Origin: Paraburkholderia lycopersici | GTDB taxonomy: Bacteria; Pseudomonadota; Gammaproteobacteria; Burkholderiales; Burkholderiaceae | Reading direction: 5' to 3' | DNA: 64,000 bases | Assembly: GCF_900096975.1 (NCBI RefSeq) | Contig: NZ_FMYQ01000016.1 | Coordinates: 62,001 to 126,000, forward strand | In this document: positions 35,175-43,663 of the stretch, piece after piece | Layout of the letters: each line of letters begins with the position of its first letter | Position numbering within the stretch: the stretch's first letter is position 1 | Program-made: the position numbers and the translations under genes | The notes under the pieces: model-generated | What the model was told of the DNA's origin: nothing | The model's input: only the letters and a program-made list of their open reading frames with translations | The model's database searches: none

Positions 35175-36275
35175 TCAGACATGCCTCGGCGACGTCCGCT
35201 GCGCGGGCGTGTCGGTCCGCCAGCCCACATGGGCCGGCGCGGACGCGGATGGTGCGTTGGGTGCGGTATGCACACCCGTCACGGCCGCGACGAACGAGTC
35301 GGCGTTCGCCGCGAGCGTGGTGTGTGCGGCGTGTGCAGCGTGTGACTGGCCGGCGGCTTGCGACGCGCCGTCCAGGTCGTCGGCATCATGCAGCGCATGC
35401 GCCTCGGACGCGGGCTGACCGGCGCCTGCTTCGCGCGCCGTTTCGTACCTGTCCAGGGCGCGCGCCGTCGCCGGCGAACGCGCCGAAACGGCGGGACGCA
35501 TCGGCCAGTGCGGCAGCTCCGCGGCGAGGTGCCGGAAGTCGCGCGCGGCAGCCGTCGAAGGAAACGCATCGACGATGCAACGCGCGAGTCTCAGTGCCTG
35601 CGCCATGTGCTGATCGGCGGCGACGTAACCGGCGCTTTCGAGCGACACGCTCAGGTAGCGGCCCGCCACGCCCGCGAGATTCTCGATCGCGGCCTGCGCG
35701 TCGGGCGCGTTCGCCACGTGGTTCGCGAGCACGCGGAACTGTGCGATTGCGTGCGCGAAGTGCAGCCGCTTCATGCACGCATAGGCGTCCGTGATCGCCT
35801 GCGCGCCGATGCGCATCACGATCAGCACGTCGTGCGCGTGCATGGCGAGCGGCGAGAGCGCGCCTTCGGCGTCGAGCTGCGCGTCGATCAGCACGATGTC
35901 GGCAGGCCCCGAAATCACCTTTTGCAGTTGCGCGCTCGTGTACTGGGCGCGGTTGTCGCGCGAGGCGACGAGCACGCCGAAACCGAGCACATGGCGGCCG
36001 ACGGCCTCCTCGAGCGTGCGCTCGCCGCGCATCACGGCGGCGAAGCTGCCCGCGCCGCGCACGCCGCCCACGAGCGTGCACACCGAGCGCGGCCCGAGGC
36101 ACTCGTCGATCACGAGCACGTCCTTGCCTTGCGCCGTGAGCGCCGCCGCAAGATTGACCACGGTGGTGGTGCGCCCGGGCGAGCCGCCGCCGCCCGTTAC
36201 CGCGACCACGCGCGAGCCTTCGCGCGCAAGCAGACGCCGCAGCCCCTCGGCCTGATCGATCACGAACTTATCCAA
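35175..36275 (-). CDS. flhG: FlhG (FleN/MinD-like) flagellar number regulator, degenerate P-loop
   Basis: 366 residues. FlhG is a MinD/ParA-family protein that with FlhF controls flagellar number and placement. The fold is recognisable (VVNLAAALTAQGKDVLVIDE; PADIVLIDAQLD). However the P-loop reads TGGGGSPGRTTTV, where the family has KGGxGKT/S, so both the signature lysine and the catalytic lysine are absent (Gly and Arg in their place). The C-terminal 100 residues are a low-complexity extension. The start is TTG at 36275, overlapping the flhF stop by eight bases, with AGGTG upstream. Confidence 0.88.
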   Translation of the reverse strand: MDKFVIDQAEGLRRLLAREGSRVVAVTGGGGSPGRTTTVVNLAAALTAQGKDVLVIDECLGPRSVCTLVGGVRGAGSFAAVMRGERTLEEAVGRHVLGFGVLVASRDNRAQYTSAQLQKVISGPADIVLIDAQLDAEGALSPLAMHAHDVLIVMRIGAQAITDAYACMKRLHFAHAIAQFRVLANHVANAPDAQAAIENLAGVAGRYLSVSLESAGYVAADQHMAQALRLARCIVDAFPSTAAARDFRHLAAELPHWPMRPAVSARSPATARALDRYETAREAGAGQPASEAHALHDADDLDGASQAAGQSHAAHAAHTTLAANADSFVAAVTGVHTAPNAPSASAPAHVGWRTDTPAQRTSPRHV

Positions 36276-38340
36276 ACCGCACCTCGGGAGCCTGCGAACC
36301 CGAACGCACCGACAGCGCCGACAGCAGGGCCGGGATGTCGTCCTCGTGCGGCACGAATGGCGAGCGGTCGCGCGGAATGCAGAAGGCGCTGCGGATCAGG
36401 AAGCGCCGCGTCGCCACGTAAAGGTTCTCGGGCACTTTCTGGCCCGTCGAGACGTAATGCACCGGCAGCTTGTAGCGCAGCACGGTGTCGAGCGCACTGC
36501 CGAGGTTGGTCGCCTCGTCGAGCTTCGTGAGGATGCAGCCTGTGAGCGGCGCGTTCTCCGGCCCGCTCTGGTAGGCCTGCACGACTTCGTTGAGCGTGTC
36601 GCCGTGGTTCGTGGCCGAAAGCAGCAGCAGACGCTGCACCGGGCGGCCCGCGCCGCACAGCATGGCGATCTGGTCGGCCACCGCGCGGTCGCGCTGGCTC
36701 ATGCCGATCGTGTCGATCATGACGATGTGCTTGTTCTTCAGCTCGGCGAGCGCGAGCTGCAGGTCCGCGCCGTCGCGCACCGCGTGCACCGAAACGCCGA
36801 GAATCTTGCCGAAGATGCGCAGTTGCTCATGGCCGCCGATACGGTAGCTGTCGGTCGTGAGGAGCGCGATCTTGCTCGCGCCGAAGCGCATCACGCAGCG
36901 CGCGGCGAGCTTTGCCGTGGTCGTGGTCTTGCCCACGCCCGTCGGCCCCATCAGCGCGAACACGCCGCCGCGCTCCATGAGCGCTTCTTCGTCTTCGAGC
37001 ACCGGCAGGTTCGATTCGAGCACCGACTGGATCCACTCCATGCCGGCTTCTTCAGTCTCCACCTCGGGCAGGCGGTCGATCATCATCTTCACGAGCTGGG
37101 CGGAGAAGCCCGCCGCGAAAAGCTGCTTCGTAAGCGCGCCCTGCAGCGGGCTGCGGCGCTGGCGCTCGCCCCACAGCAGGCCCGCGAACTGCTCTTCCAT
37201 CATGCCGCGCATGGAGGCGAGTTCGTTCATCACGGTCTCGTTCACGACCTGCTCGATGCGCGCGCGGATCGCTTCGCTCACGGTATGCGCGGCGTTCGGC
37301 GCGCCGCCGGGCGCCGCGCCTTGCGGGTTGCGGCCGCCGGGCGCGGGTGGCGGACCGGCGGCGTCCGGGCTGTGGCCGAGGCGCTGCGCCGCGCGCCGCG
37401 CGGCGATGTGAGCGGCTTCGAGCGCCCAGTCGGGCGTGGTCGCCTCGACGTCGTGCGGAAGGACCGGATCGGCCACGTTGCCAAGGCCCCTGGCGGCGGC
37501 CGCCGCCGGCGTCATGCCCGGCTCGCGCACGCCGTTTTGCTGACTCACGATGCGGCGGGCGTGGTCGATCAGCCAGGGATTCGACTCGGCCATCGTGCGC
37601 GGGGCGTCGCCCGGCTGCTGCGCGGCGGCCTGTTCGAGCCGCGCCGCGGCTTCGCGTGCGGCGGCCGGGGCGCCTGCGCCGTTGGCGGCCGGCGCGTACG
37701 GCGGCGCAAAAGCCGCTGCGGCGTACGGCTCGGCCACGCCCTGAAGCGGCGCGCGCGCATTCGGCGCGACTTGCGGCGCCGGCGGCCGGGCAGCCTGCAT
37801 GGCGGATTGCAACGCCGGCGGCATCGCCGATTGCGCAGCCTGCTGGCTCGCCGTAGCGCGCGAGGCGGCGGAAGAAGCCGGAGCCGGCGAGGCATCCTGG
37901 CCGAGCGAAACGGCGGCGTGGCCGCCGTCCGTGTCGGCGTCGTCGCTCGCGTCGTCTTCGGCGCCCACTTCCGGGCTCGCGCCGAATACCGACGAGAACA
38001 CGTCCGGCATGCCGCTGGCATAGGGGTTCGCCCCCGCGCCAGCCGACGCTGCCGCGGCGCGCGGCGTGCGCGGCATCTGCGTCATCGCGGCGGACGGCTG
38101 CGCGAACGGGCCGGGCTGACCGCCCTGGGCGCCCTGACCACCCGAGCCACCGAGGCCTTGCGCCGCAGCGCCATCGGCCGGCGCGATCGCCGCGAGGTCG
38201 CGGTCCGCGAGCGCGACGATTTCGACGCTGCCGTCGTCGAGCGTGCGGTTCGACAGGACGACGGCGTCCGCGCCCAGCGCTTCGCGTACGAGCCGTAACG
38301 CGTCGCGGCTGGTGCCACCGATGAATTTGCGAATGTTCAA
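36268..38340 (-). CDS. flhF: SRP-type GTPase FlhF
   Basis: 690 residues, larger than most FlhF (about 400-480) because of an Ala/Pro/Gln-rich B domain (roughly residues 60-330). FlhF recruits early flagellar proteins to the assembly site. The N-terminal module NIRKFIGGTSRDALRLVREA is conserved. The GTPase G1 motif GPTGVGKTT begins at residue 465 and is followed by LLTTDSYRIGGHEQL (G2/G3 region), VMIDTIGMSQRD and LTKLDEATNLGS (G4/G5). The start is TTG at 38340 with AGGGG six bases upstream; no ATG is near. Confidence 0.93.
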   Translation of the reverse strand: MNIRKFIGGTSRDALRLVREALGADAVVLSNRTLDDGSVEIVALADRDLAAIAPADGAAAQGLGGSGGQGAQGGQPGPFAQPSAAMTQMPRTPRAAAASAGAGANPYASGMPDVFSSVFGASPEVGAEDDASDDADTDGGHAAVSLGQDASPAPASSAASRATASQQAAQSAMPPALQSAMQAARPPAPQVAPNARAPLQGVAEPYAAAAFAPPYAPAANGAGAPAAAREAAARLEQAAAQQPGDAPRTMAESNPWLIDHARRIVSQQNGVREPGMTPAAAAARGLGNVADPVLPHDVEATTPDWALEAAHIAARRAAQRLGHSPDAAGPPPAPGGRNPQGAAPGGAPNAAHTVSEAIRARIEQVVNETVMNELASMRGMMEEQFAGLLWGERQRRSPLQGALTKQLFAAGFSAQLVKMMIDRLPEVETEEAGMEWIQSVLESNLPVLEDEEALMERGGVFALMGPTGVGKTTTTAKLAARCVMRFGASKIALLTTDSYRIGGHEQLRIFGKILGVSVHAVRDGADLQLALAELKNKHIVMIDTIGMSQRDRAVADQIAMLCGAGRPVQRLLLLSATNHGDTLNEVVQAYQSGPENAPLTGCILTKLDEATNLGSALDTVLRYKLPVHYVSTGQKVPENLYVATRRFLIRSAFCIPRDRSPFVPHEDDIPALLSALSVRSGSQAPEVRFG

Positions 38341-38685
38341 GCTGGGCCCCTGATGAGGTGAGCGGCTTGCGCCGCCGCTGGACGTCTGTTGCCGGAATGG
38401 CGCGGGATTGCTGCCGGCCGCGCGTCGCGCAAAGCCTTTTCCGATGTTGGAATTATTTCGAAGGCGAGTCCCCGATGATCGATGGATCAAGGCGGAGAAA
38501 TGTGGGTAATTCGCGGGATCGGCGCAGCGGCGGCGCGCCACGGAGCGGAGCAAGCCGCGCCGCCGTTCCGGGCGGCGAGACGGTCTTGCGGCAAGTCAAA
38601 AGACTGAACGGAAGACCGGAAAATAAGGCATGGCCGCCGGTTCGACGCCCTCGAACAGGCGGCGAGAAGCCGGCGGCAGCGCGCG
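38341..38685. other. Intergenic region between flhA and flhF
   Basis: A 345-base gap inside the otherwise tightly packed flhB-flhA-flhF-flhG-fliA set. It contains one terminator-like hairpin on the minus strand (separate entry). No clear promoter for flhF was found, so whether flhFG-fliA is transcribed on its own is open. Confidence 0.4.
38633..38677 (-). terminator. Possible terminator downstream of flhA
   Basis: On the minus strand GCCGCCGG (38677-38670) pairs with CCGGCGGC (38640-38633), with an inner TTCGA/TCGAA pair in the loop, followed by ATGCCTTATTTT. The loop is long and the T-tract interrupted, so termination may be partial. Confidence 0.35.
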
Positions 38686-40785
38686 CTAGCTCGCGCCGAT
38701 CACGTTCACGACCTTCACGTTGCGCGTGTCCGGCACCTCGGCGTAGGACAGCACCTTCAACTGCGGCAGGCTGCGGCGCAGGAAACGGGAAAGCATCGGC
38801 CGCAGCGCGTGCTGCACGAGCATCACGGGCGCGAGACCGAGCGCCTGCTGACGCCCTATCGCCTGCTCGGTCTGCGTGAGCAGCGTGTGCGCGAGACCCG
38901 GTTCGAGGCCGGGGTTCGGGCCCGAGGTGAGCGTCTGCGAAAGCACGCGTTCGAGGTTGGCGTCGAGGCCCATCACCTGCATGTCGGCGTTGCCGGGGAA
39001 CCACTGCTGCGTGATCGCGCGGCCAAGCGATATGCGCACCGCCGCCGTGAGATCGTGCGCGTCGGTCATGCGTGGCGCGTGTTCCGCGAGCGATTCCATG
39101 ATCGTGCGCATGTCGCGAATCGGCACGCCTTCTTCCAGCAGGTTCTGCAGCACCTTCTGCAGCGTCGTGACCGGCAGCACCTTCGGCACGAGGTCGTCCA
39201 CGAGCGAAGGCGTGTCCTTCTGCACCCGTTCGAGCAGCGCCTGCACCTCGCGGCGCCCAAGCAGCTCGGCCGCGTGCATCACGACGAGGTGGTTCAGGTG
39301 CGTCGCGACGACCGTGCTCGAATCGACCACCGTGTAGCCGAACACCTGTGCCTGCTCGCGCGCGTTCGCATCGATCCAGATCGCGGGCAGGCCGAACGCC
39401 GGGTCCGTGGTCGGCGTGCCCGGCAGCACCGCGCTTACCTGCCCCGGATTGATCGCGAGCCACTGGCCCGGATAGGCCTCGCCCGTGCCCACTTCCACAC
39501 CCTTGAGCGCGATGCGGTAGGCGTTCGGGCGCAGCTCCAGGTTGTCGCGGATATGCACGACCGGCGGCAGGAAGCCGATTTCCTGCGCGAACTTCTTGCG
39601 GATGCTCTTGATGCGCTTGAGCAGCTCGCCGTCGGTGTTCTTGTCGACGAGCGGAATGATGCGGTAGCCCACTTCGAGGCCGAGCGTGTCGATGAGCGCG
39701 ACGTCGTCCCAGGTCGCCTCGGCGTTTTCGGCAGGCGTGAGCGCGGCGGGCACGGTGTCGGCGATCGCGGCGCTCGCCTTCTTCGCTTCGGCGTTCTTCT
39801 TCATCACGCGGCCGAGCTGGATCGCGCCGCCGCCGAGCAGCAGAAACGCGAAGTGCGGCATGCCCGGAATCAGGCCCATCACGCCGATGATCGTGCCCGT
39901 GATCATCAGCACGCGCGGGTTCGTGAAGAGCTGGCCGGTGAGCTGGGTGCCGATGTCCTCGTTGGTCCCGACGCGAGAGACGATCACGCCGGCCGCGGTC
40001 GAAATGACGAGCGACGGAATCTGCGCGACGAGGCCGTCGCCGATCGTGAGCAGCGTATAGGTCTCGCCCGCCGCGGCGAGCGGCATGCTGTGCTGCACGA
40101 CGCCCACGATCAGGCCGCCCACGATGTTGATCGCCATGATGATGAGACCCGCGATCGCGTCGCCGCGCACGAACTTGCTCGCGCCGTCCATCGAGCCGTA
40201 GAACTCGGCTTCCTGGGCAATCTCGCTGCGGCGCTTGCGCGCCGCTTCTTCGTTGATGAGGCCCGCGTTGAGGTCGGCGTCGATCGCCATCTGCTTGCCG
40301 GGCATTGCGTCGAGCGTGAAGCGCGCCGCCACTTCGGCGATCCGGCCCGCGCCCTTGGTAATCACCATGAAGTTGATGACCATGAGGATCACGAACACCA
40401 CGATACCCACGGCGAAGTTGCCGCCCACGAGGAAATGGCCGAACGACTCGATCACCTTGCCCGCGGCGGCGGGGCCCGTGTGCCCTTCGAGCAGCACGAT
40501 CCGCGTGGAGGCCACGTTCAGCGAAAGGCGCAGCAGCGTGGAGAACAGCAGCACGCTCGGGAACGCGGCGAAGTCGAGCGGCTTCATCGTGTACATGCTG
40601 ACGAGCAGCACCATCACCGAAAGCGCGATGTTGAAGGTGAACAGCAGATCGAGCAGGAACGGCGGCAACGGCAGGATCATCATGCCGAGGATCATGCAGA
40701 TCAGGATCGGTCCCGCCAGCGCGCGCAGATTCGTGCCTTGCAGCATCTCCGGGCGCCGCGCGAGGAAACCGGTGCGGGCGTTCAT
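38686..40785 (-). CDS. flhA: Flagellar export gate protein FlhA
   Basis: 699 residues. FlhA is the nonameric gate protein coupling proton flow to export. The N-terminal half has eight membrane helices, with the FHIPEP-family motif LRLSLNVASTRIVLLEGH, the proton-related GKVIESFGHFLVGGN segment and DAMPGKQMAIDADLNAGLI. The cytoplasmic domain starts near residue 350 and ends PDTRNVKVVNVIGAS. Overlaps flhB by four bases. Confidence 0.97.
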   Translation of the reverse strand: MNARTGFLARRPEMLQGTNLRALAGPILICMILGMMILPLPPFLLDLLFTFNIALSVMVLLVSMYTMKPLDFAAFPSVLLFSTLLRLSLNVASTRIVLLEGHTGPAAAGKVIESFGHFLVGGNFAVGIVVFVILMVINFMVITKGAGRIAEVAARFTLDAMPGKQMAIDADLNAGLINEEAARKRRSEIAQEAEFYGSMDGASKFVRGDAIAGLIIMAINIVGGLIVGVVQHSMPLAAAGETYTLLTIGDGLVAQIPSLVISTAAGVIVSRVGTNEDIGTQLTGQLFTNPRVLMITGTIIGVMGLIPGMPHFAFLLLGGGAIQLGRVMKKNAEAKKASAAIADTVPAALTPAENAEATWDDVALIDTLGLEVGYRIIPLVDKNTDGELLKRIKSIRKKFAQEIGFLPPVVHIRDNLELRPNAYRIALKGVEVGTGEAYPGQWLAINPGQVSAVLPGTPTTDPAFGLPAIWIDANAREQAQVFGYTVVDSSTVVATHLNHLVVMHAAELLGRREVQALLERVQKDTPSLVDDLVPKVLPVTTLQKVLQNLLEEGVPIRDMRTIMESLAEHAPRMTDAHDLTAAVRISLGRAITQQWFPGNADMQVMGLDANLERVLSQTLTSGPNPGLEPGLAHTLLTQTEQAIGRQQALGLAPVMLVQHALRPMLSRFLRRSLPQLKVLSYAEVPDTRNVKVVNVIGAS

Positions 40786-42107
40786 TCTGTTGCTCCTTCA
40801 GTGCCGCCGCGCTTTGCGCCTGGGTTGGCGCCCTGATCTGCGCGGCCGGCGGTGTTCGATGCGGTGTTGCCCGCGTTCGCGGCATTCGTGCGGTTGGCCG
40901 CCTCCGCGGCGACCGCGGCGCGCTCCTCGGGCGTGAGGGCGTCGTCGGCTTCCTCGGCCGCGTCCTCGTCGCTCACCGTGCCCTTGTCGAGTTCGGGTGG
41001 CACGTCGAGGTCGGTCGGCGCCATCGGCACGTCGCCGCCATGCTCGCGAAAGCGCTTGAGCTGATAGACCCACGCGAGCACCTGCGCGACCGCGCCGTAG
41101 AGCGGCCCCGGAATCTCGCGGTTGAGGTCGACGTTGTAGTAAAGCGCGCGGGCCAGCGGCGGCGCTTCGAGCAGCGGCACGTTGTGCTCGGCCGCGACCT
41201 CGCGAATGCGCGCGGCCACGAGATTCACGCCCTTGGCGACCACCTTCGGCGCGCGCATCTCGCCATCGGCGTACTTCAGCGCGACGGCGAAGTGCGTCGG
41301 ATTGGTCACGACCACGTCGGCCTTGGGCACCTGCGTCATCATGCGGCGGCGCGCAATGGCGCGCTGCTGCTGGCGTATGCGCCCCTTCACATGCGGATCG
41401 CCTTCGTTCTCGCGATGCTCGCGCTTGACCTCTTCCTTGGTCATGCGCAGCTTGCGGTGATACGACCAGATCTGGTACGGCACGTCGAACGCGGCCACCA
41501 CGAACATGCCGGCGACGGTCATGCCACAGCACACGCCGATCAGATGCATCGCGTCGGCGAACGCGCGCGGCGCGGGCTGCATGGCGAGCCCCAGGATCTC
41601 GTCGCGCCGGTTCCACAGCGCCGAGCCGCCGATCAGGCCCACCATGAGCGTCTTCACGAACGACATGCCGAGCTGGATCGGCCCGTTCACGGAAAAAATC
41701 CGCCCGAGTCCCGACATCGGGTTGAGGCGGCCGAAGTTCGGCTCGAGGGATTTCGTCGAGATGAGCCAGCCGCCAAGCGCCAGGGGCGCTATCAGCGCGG
41801 CGACCCCGGTGAGCGCGAGCACCGGCAGGAGCGCCATCAACCCCTCGCGCGCGGCCACGCCGGCGCCGATGAGCATGCGCCGCGTTTCGAACGCGCTCGC
41901 ATGGTTGAACGTGAACGCGCCGCGCATCATGGCCTGCAGGTGCTCGCCGATCGTGCCCGAGAGCATCCACGTGCCAAAGAAGCCCGCCGAGAGCAGCGCG
42001 AACGTGGCCAGCTCCCGGGAACGCGGAACCTGCCCCTGCTCCCGCGCCTGCTCCATGCGCTTGGGAGTGGCGGATTCGGTTTTCTCGAGGTCGCTGTCCT
42101 CAGCCAC
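40782..42107 (-). CDS. flhB: Flagellar export switch protein FlhB
   Basis: 441 residues, longer than Salmonella FlhB (383) because of an acidic, Ala/Asn-rich C-terminal tail. FlhB autocleaves and switches export from rod/hook to filament substrates. MAEDSDLEKTESATPKRMEQ at the N-terminus is classic. Four membrane helices precede the cleavage motif N269-P270-T271-H272. VVAKGVNLVAARIRE follows. First gene of the flhBA set, with an operator-like inverted repeat about 106 bases upstream. Confidence 0.97.
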   Translation of the reverse strand: MAEDSDLEKTESATPKRMEQAREQGQVPRSRELATFALLSAGFFGTWMLSGTIGEHLQAMMRGAFTFNHASAFETRRMLIGAGVAAREGLMALLPVLALTGVAALIAPLALGGWLISTKSLEPNFGRLNPMSGLGRIFSVNGPIQLGMSFVKTLMVGLIGGSALWNRRDEILGLAMQPAPRAFADAMHLIGVCCGMTVAGMFVVAAFDVPYQIWSYHRKLRMTKEEVKREHRENEGDPHVKGRIRQQQRAIARRRMMTQVPKADVVVTNPTHFAVALKYADGEMRAPKVVAKGVNLVAARIREVAAEHNVPLLEAPPLARALYYNVDLNREIPGPLYGAVAQVLAWVYQLKRFREHGGDVPMAPTDLDVPPELDKGTVSDEDAAEEADDALTPEERAAVAAEAANRTNAANAGNTASNTAGRADQGANPGAKRGGTEGATE

Positions 42108-42212
42108 ACATGCTCCAGTCGCGGGCGCGCGCCGCTCGTCGCGGCTGCGCGGCTGACGCGCGCCCTTTTTCAGTGACAGCGATTATTGCCGCCGGAGGCA
42201 AGCACCGATTGA

Positions 42213-42244
42213 CGGAGTAAGGTGGGGAAACCGGGGTATTTCGG
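42213..42244. promoter_or_regulatory. Inverted-repeat operator upstream of flhB (candidate FlhDC box)
   Basis: On the minus strand: CCGAAATAC-CCCGGTTTCCCCAC-CTTACTCCG. It is the most divergent of the four related elements but keeps the AAATA half-site and the CCGG-TTT-CCCC centre. Situated between flhB and the DUF3443 gene. Confidence 0.5.
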
Positions 42245-42378
42245 ACGATGGAAATGGGGCGCCATCTTCAATCGGACGACGGCACCCGCCGCGCGAACGG
42301 GCCAGCGGACGCGGCCAGCGGCAGCCAGCACCGGCAGTGAGCCCCGGTAGCCGCCGCCCTCGCTGCCCGCACCGGGCG

Positions 42379-43647
42379 CTAGAACGCGACGAACGGCGCC
42401 TTGCCGCCGCTCGCGGTCATGTCCATGCCGTAGTAGACGTAGCGGCCATAGAAGAACGGCAGGCCCAGGTCGAGATCCAACGAGGAACCGAACTGCCCGC
42501 CGAGATTGTTGGCCGCATAGTTCGTGCCGTTGCCGAGCAGCGTGCTGGCGTTCGCGACATTGAACGTCGCGGTGCCCGACGAAGCGCCGGCGCCGTTGGC
42601 AATGAGCGCGGCGCTGAACGCCTGCGTGGCGGATGGGCAATAGAACGTGCCGAGATTGCCGCCGCATTCCGGCAGATTGCCGTCGACGAAGAAGAGCCCG
42701 TTCGAACCCGAGTCGAGGAAAGTCTGGAGCGTGCGGCCGTTGAACGTGGCGCTGAGCCGGCCCCACTGGTCGGTGGCGAAGCTTTGCGAGGCGTTCATCG
42801 CGTTGTTCGACTGCGTGCCAATACCGAATACGAGCGTACCCGTCGCGCTCGGGGCGCCGCTGTCCGGCACGGGCGCCATTTCCAGGATCACGCCGTTGTT
42901 GTCCGCGAAATGCGGCACGGGGTTGGCCACCTGCTGCGTTTGCGCGACCGACGTGGCACTGCAGTTCGTGTTGCCCGGACACGCGTAGTAGCTGCCGATG
43001 CTGTCGTAGGGCGCGACGCCGATGCCGAGAATGCCGTTCGCGCCGAGATCCTGGACCGTGTCCTGCGCGGGGCCGATGCCCGAGCATTCCGGCGGCACCG
43101 TGCCGGACGGCAGGTCGCCGATCAGCTGGATCGGGATATTGGCCGCCGTTTCGCCGCCGAGCTTGACGTCGGCGGGACGCACGGTGCCCCACGTGTAGCC
43201 GTCCGCGAAGGCCGTGCATTCGGCGAGCGTGCCGTTGCCGGCGGTGACGGCAGGCAGCGCGCCCACGAACGACGCCGGAAGCGCCGAGGCGAGCAGGCGC
43301 AGGCCAAACGACGCCGTGTCCACCTGGACGTTGTCGACGGTCTGGCAGTTGCTCGTGCCCGCCACGCAAATCTTCACGCTCACGGTGGGAATGTTGGGCA
43401 GCGTGCCGGTCGGCCCACGGTTCACGGTCACGCTGACCGTGTTCGCGGCCGTGGCCGCGACGGGCTGCTGACCGGGACTGGAGGACGATGCACCCCCGCT
43501 GCCGCCTGTGCCGCTGGGAGTGCCACCGCCGCCACCCCCGCCCCCGCAGGCGGCGACGAGCGAAACGAGCGACACCAGGGCGGCGACGCAAACGAGACGG
43601 AAAGGGCGCAGCGGGCAGGCGCTGCGCGGGTTGCGTGATGTCAGCAC
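42379..43647 (-). CDS. DUF3443 lipoprotein resembling a two-lobed aspartic peptidase
   Basis: 422 residues from GTG 43647 (AGAGG six bases upstream); a GTG at 43689 would add 14 residues. Lipoprotein signal with Cys34, then eight glycines and a Ser/Gly linker. What can be seen: VQVDTASFGL with D110, a flap-like DGYTWGTV with Y151, KLGG at 162-165, NGILGIG at 204-210, GTLVFGIG, then TFLDSGSNGL with D312, and LGLPFFYGRYVYYGMD near the end. This is the order and spacing of pepsin-family motifs, with DTA replacing DTG in the first lobe. The family is known as DUF3443, usually paired with DUF2844. Function is unproven; an envelope-anchored protease or protease-like binding protein is my inference. 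Confidence 0.8.
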   Translation of the reverse strand: MLTSRNPRSACPLRPFRLVCVAALVSLVSLVAACGGGGGGGGTPSGTGGSGGASSSSPGQQPVAATAANTVSVTVNRGPTGTLPNIPTVSVKICVAGTSNCQTVDNVQVDTASFGLRLLASALPASFVGALPAVTAGNGTLAECTAFADGYTWGTVRPADVKLGGETAANIPIQLIGDLPSGTVPPECSGIGPAQDTVQDLGANGILGIGVAPYDSIGSYYACPGNTNCSATSVAQTQQVANPVPHFADNNGVILEMAPVPDSGAPSATGTLVFGIGTQSNNAMNASQSFATDQWGRLSATFNGRTLQTFLDSGSNGLFFVDGNLPECGGNLGTFYCPSATQAFSAALIANGAGASSGTATFNVANASTLLGNGTNYAANNLGGQFGSSLDLDLGLPFFYGRYVYYGMDMTASGGKAPFVAF

Positions 43648-43663
43648 GTTCGGCCTCTGCTCG

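Noticed and set aside
35126-35275. Longer FliA reading frame starting before 35125
   Set aside because: The added residues are Arg/Pro-rich shadow of flhG; conserved FliA begins MYNAQGK.
38453-40885. Long minus-strand frames overlapping flhA and other large open frames antisense to flagellar genes
   Set aside because: High GC content keeps several frames open; composition is Arg/Ala/His-rich and shows no domain, whereas the true frame encodes FlhA.
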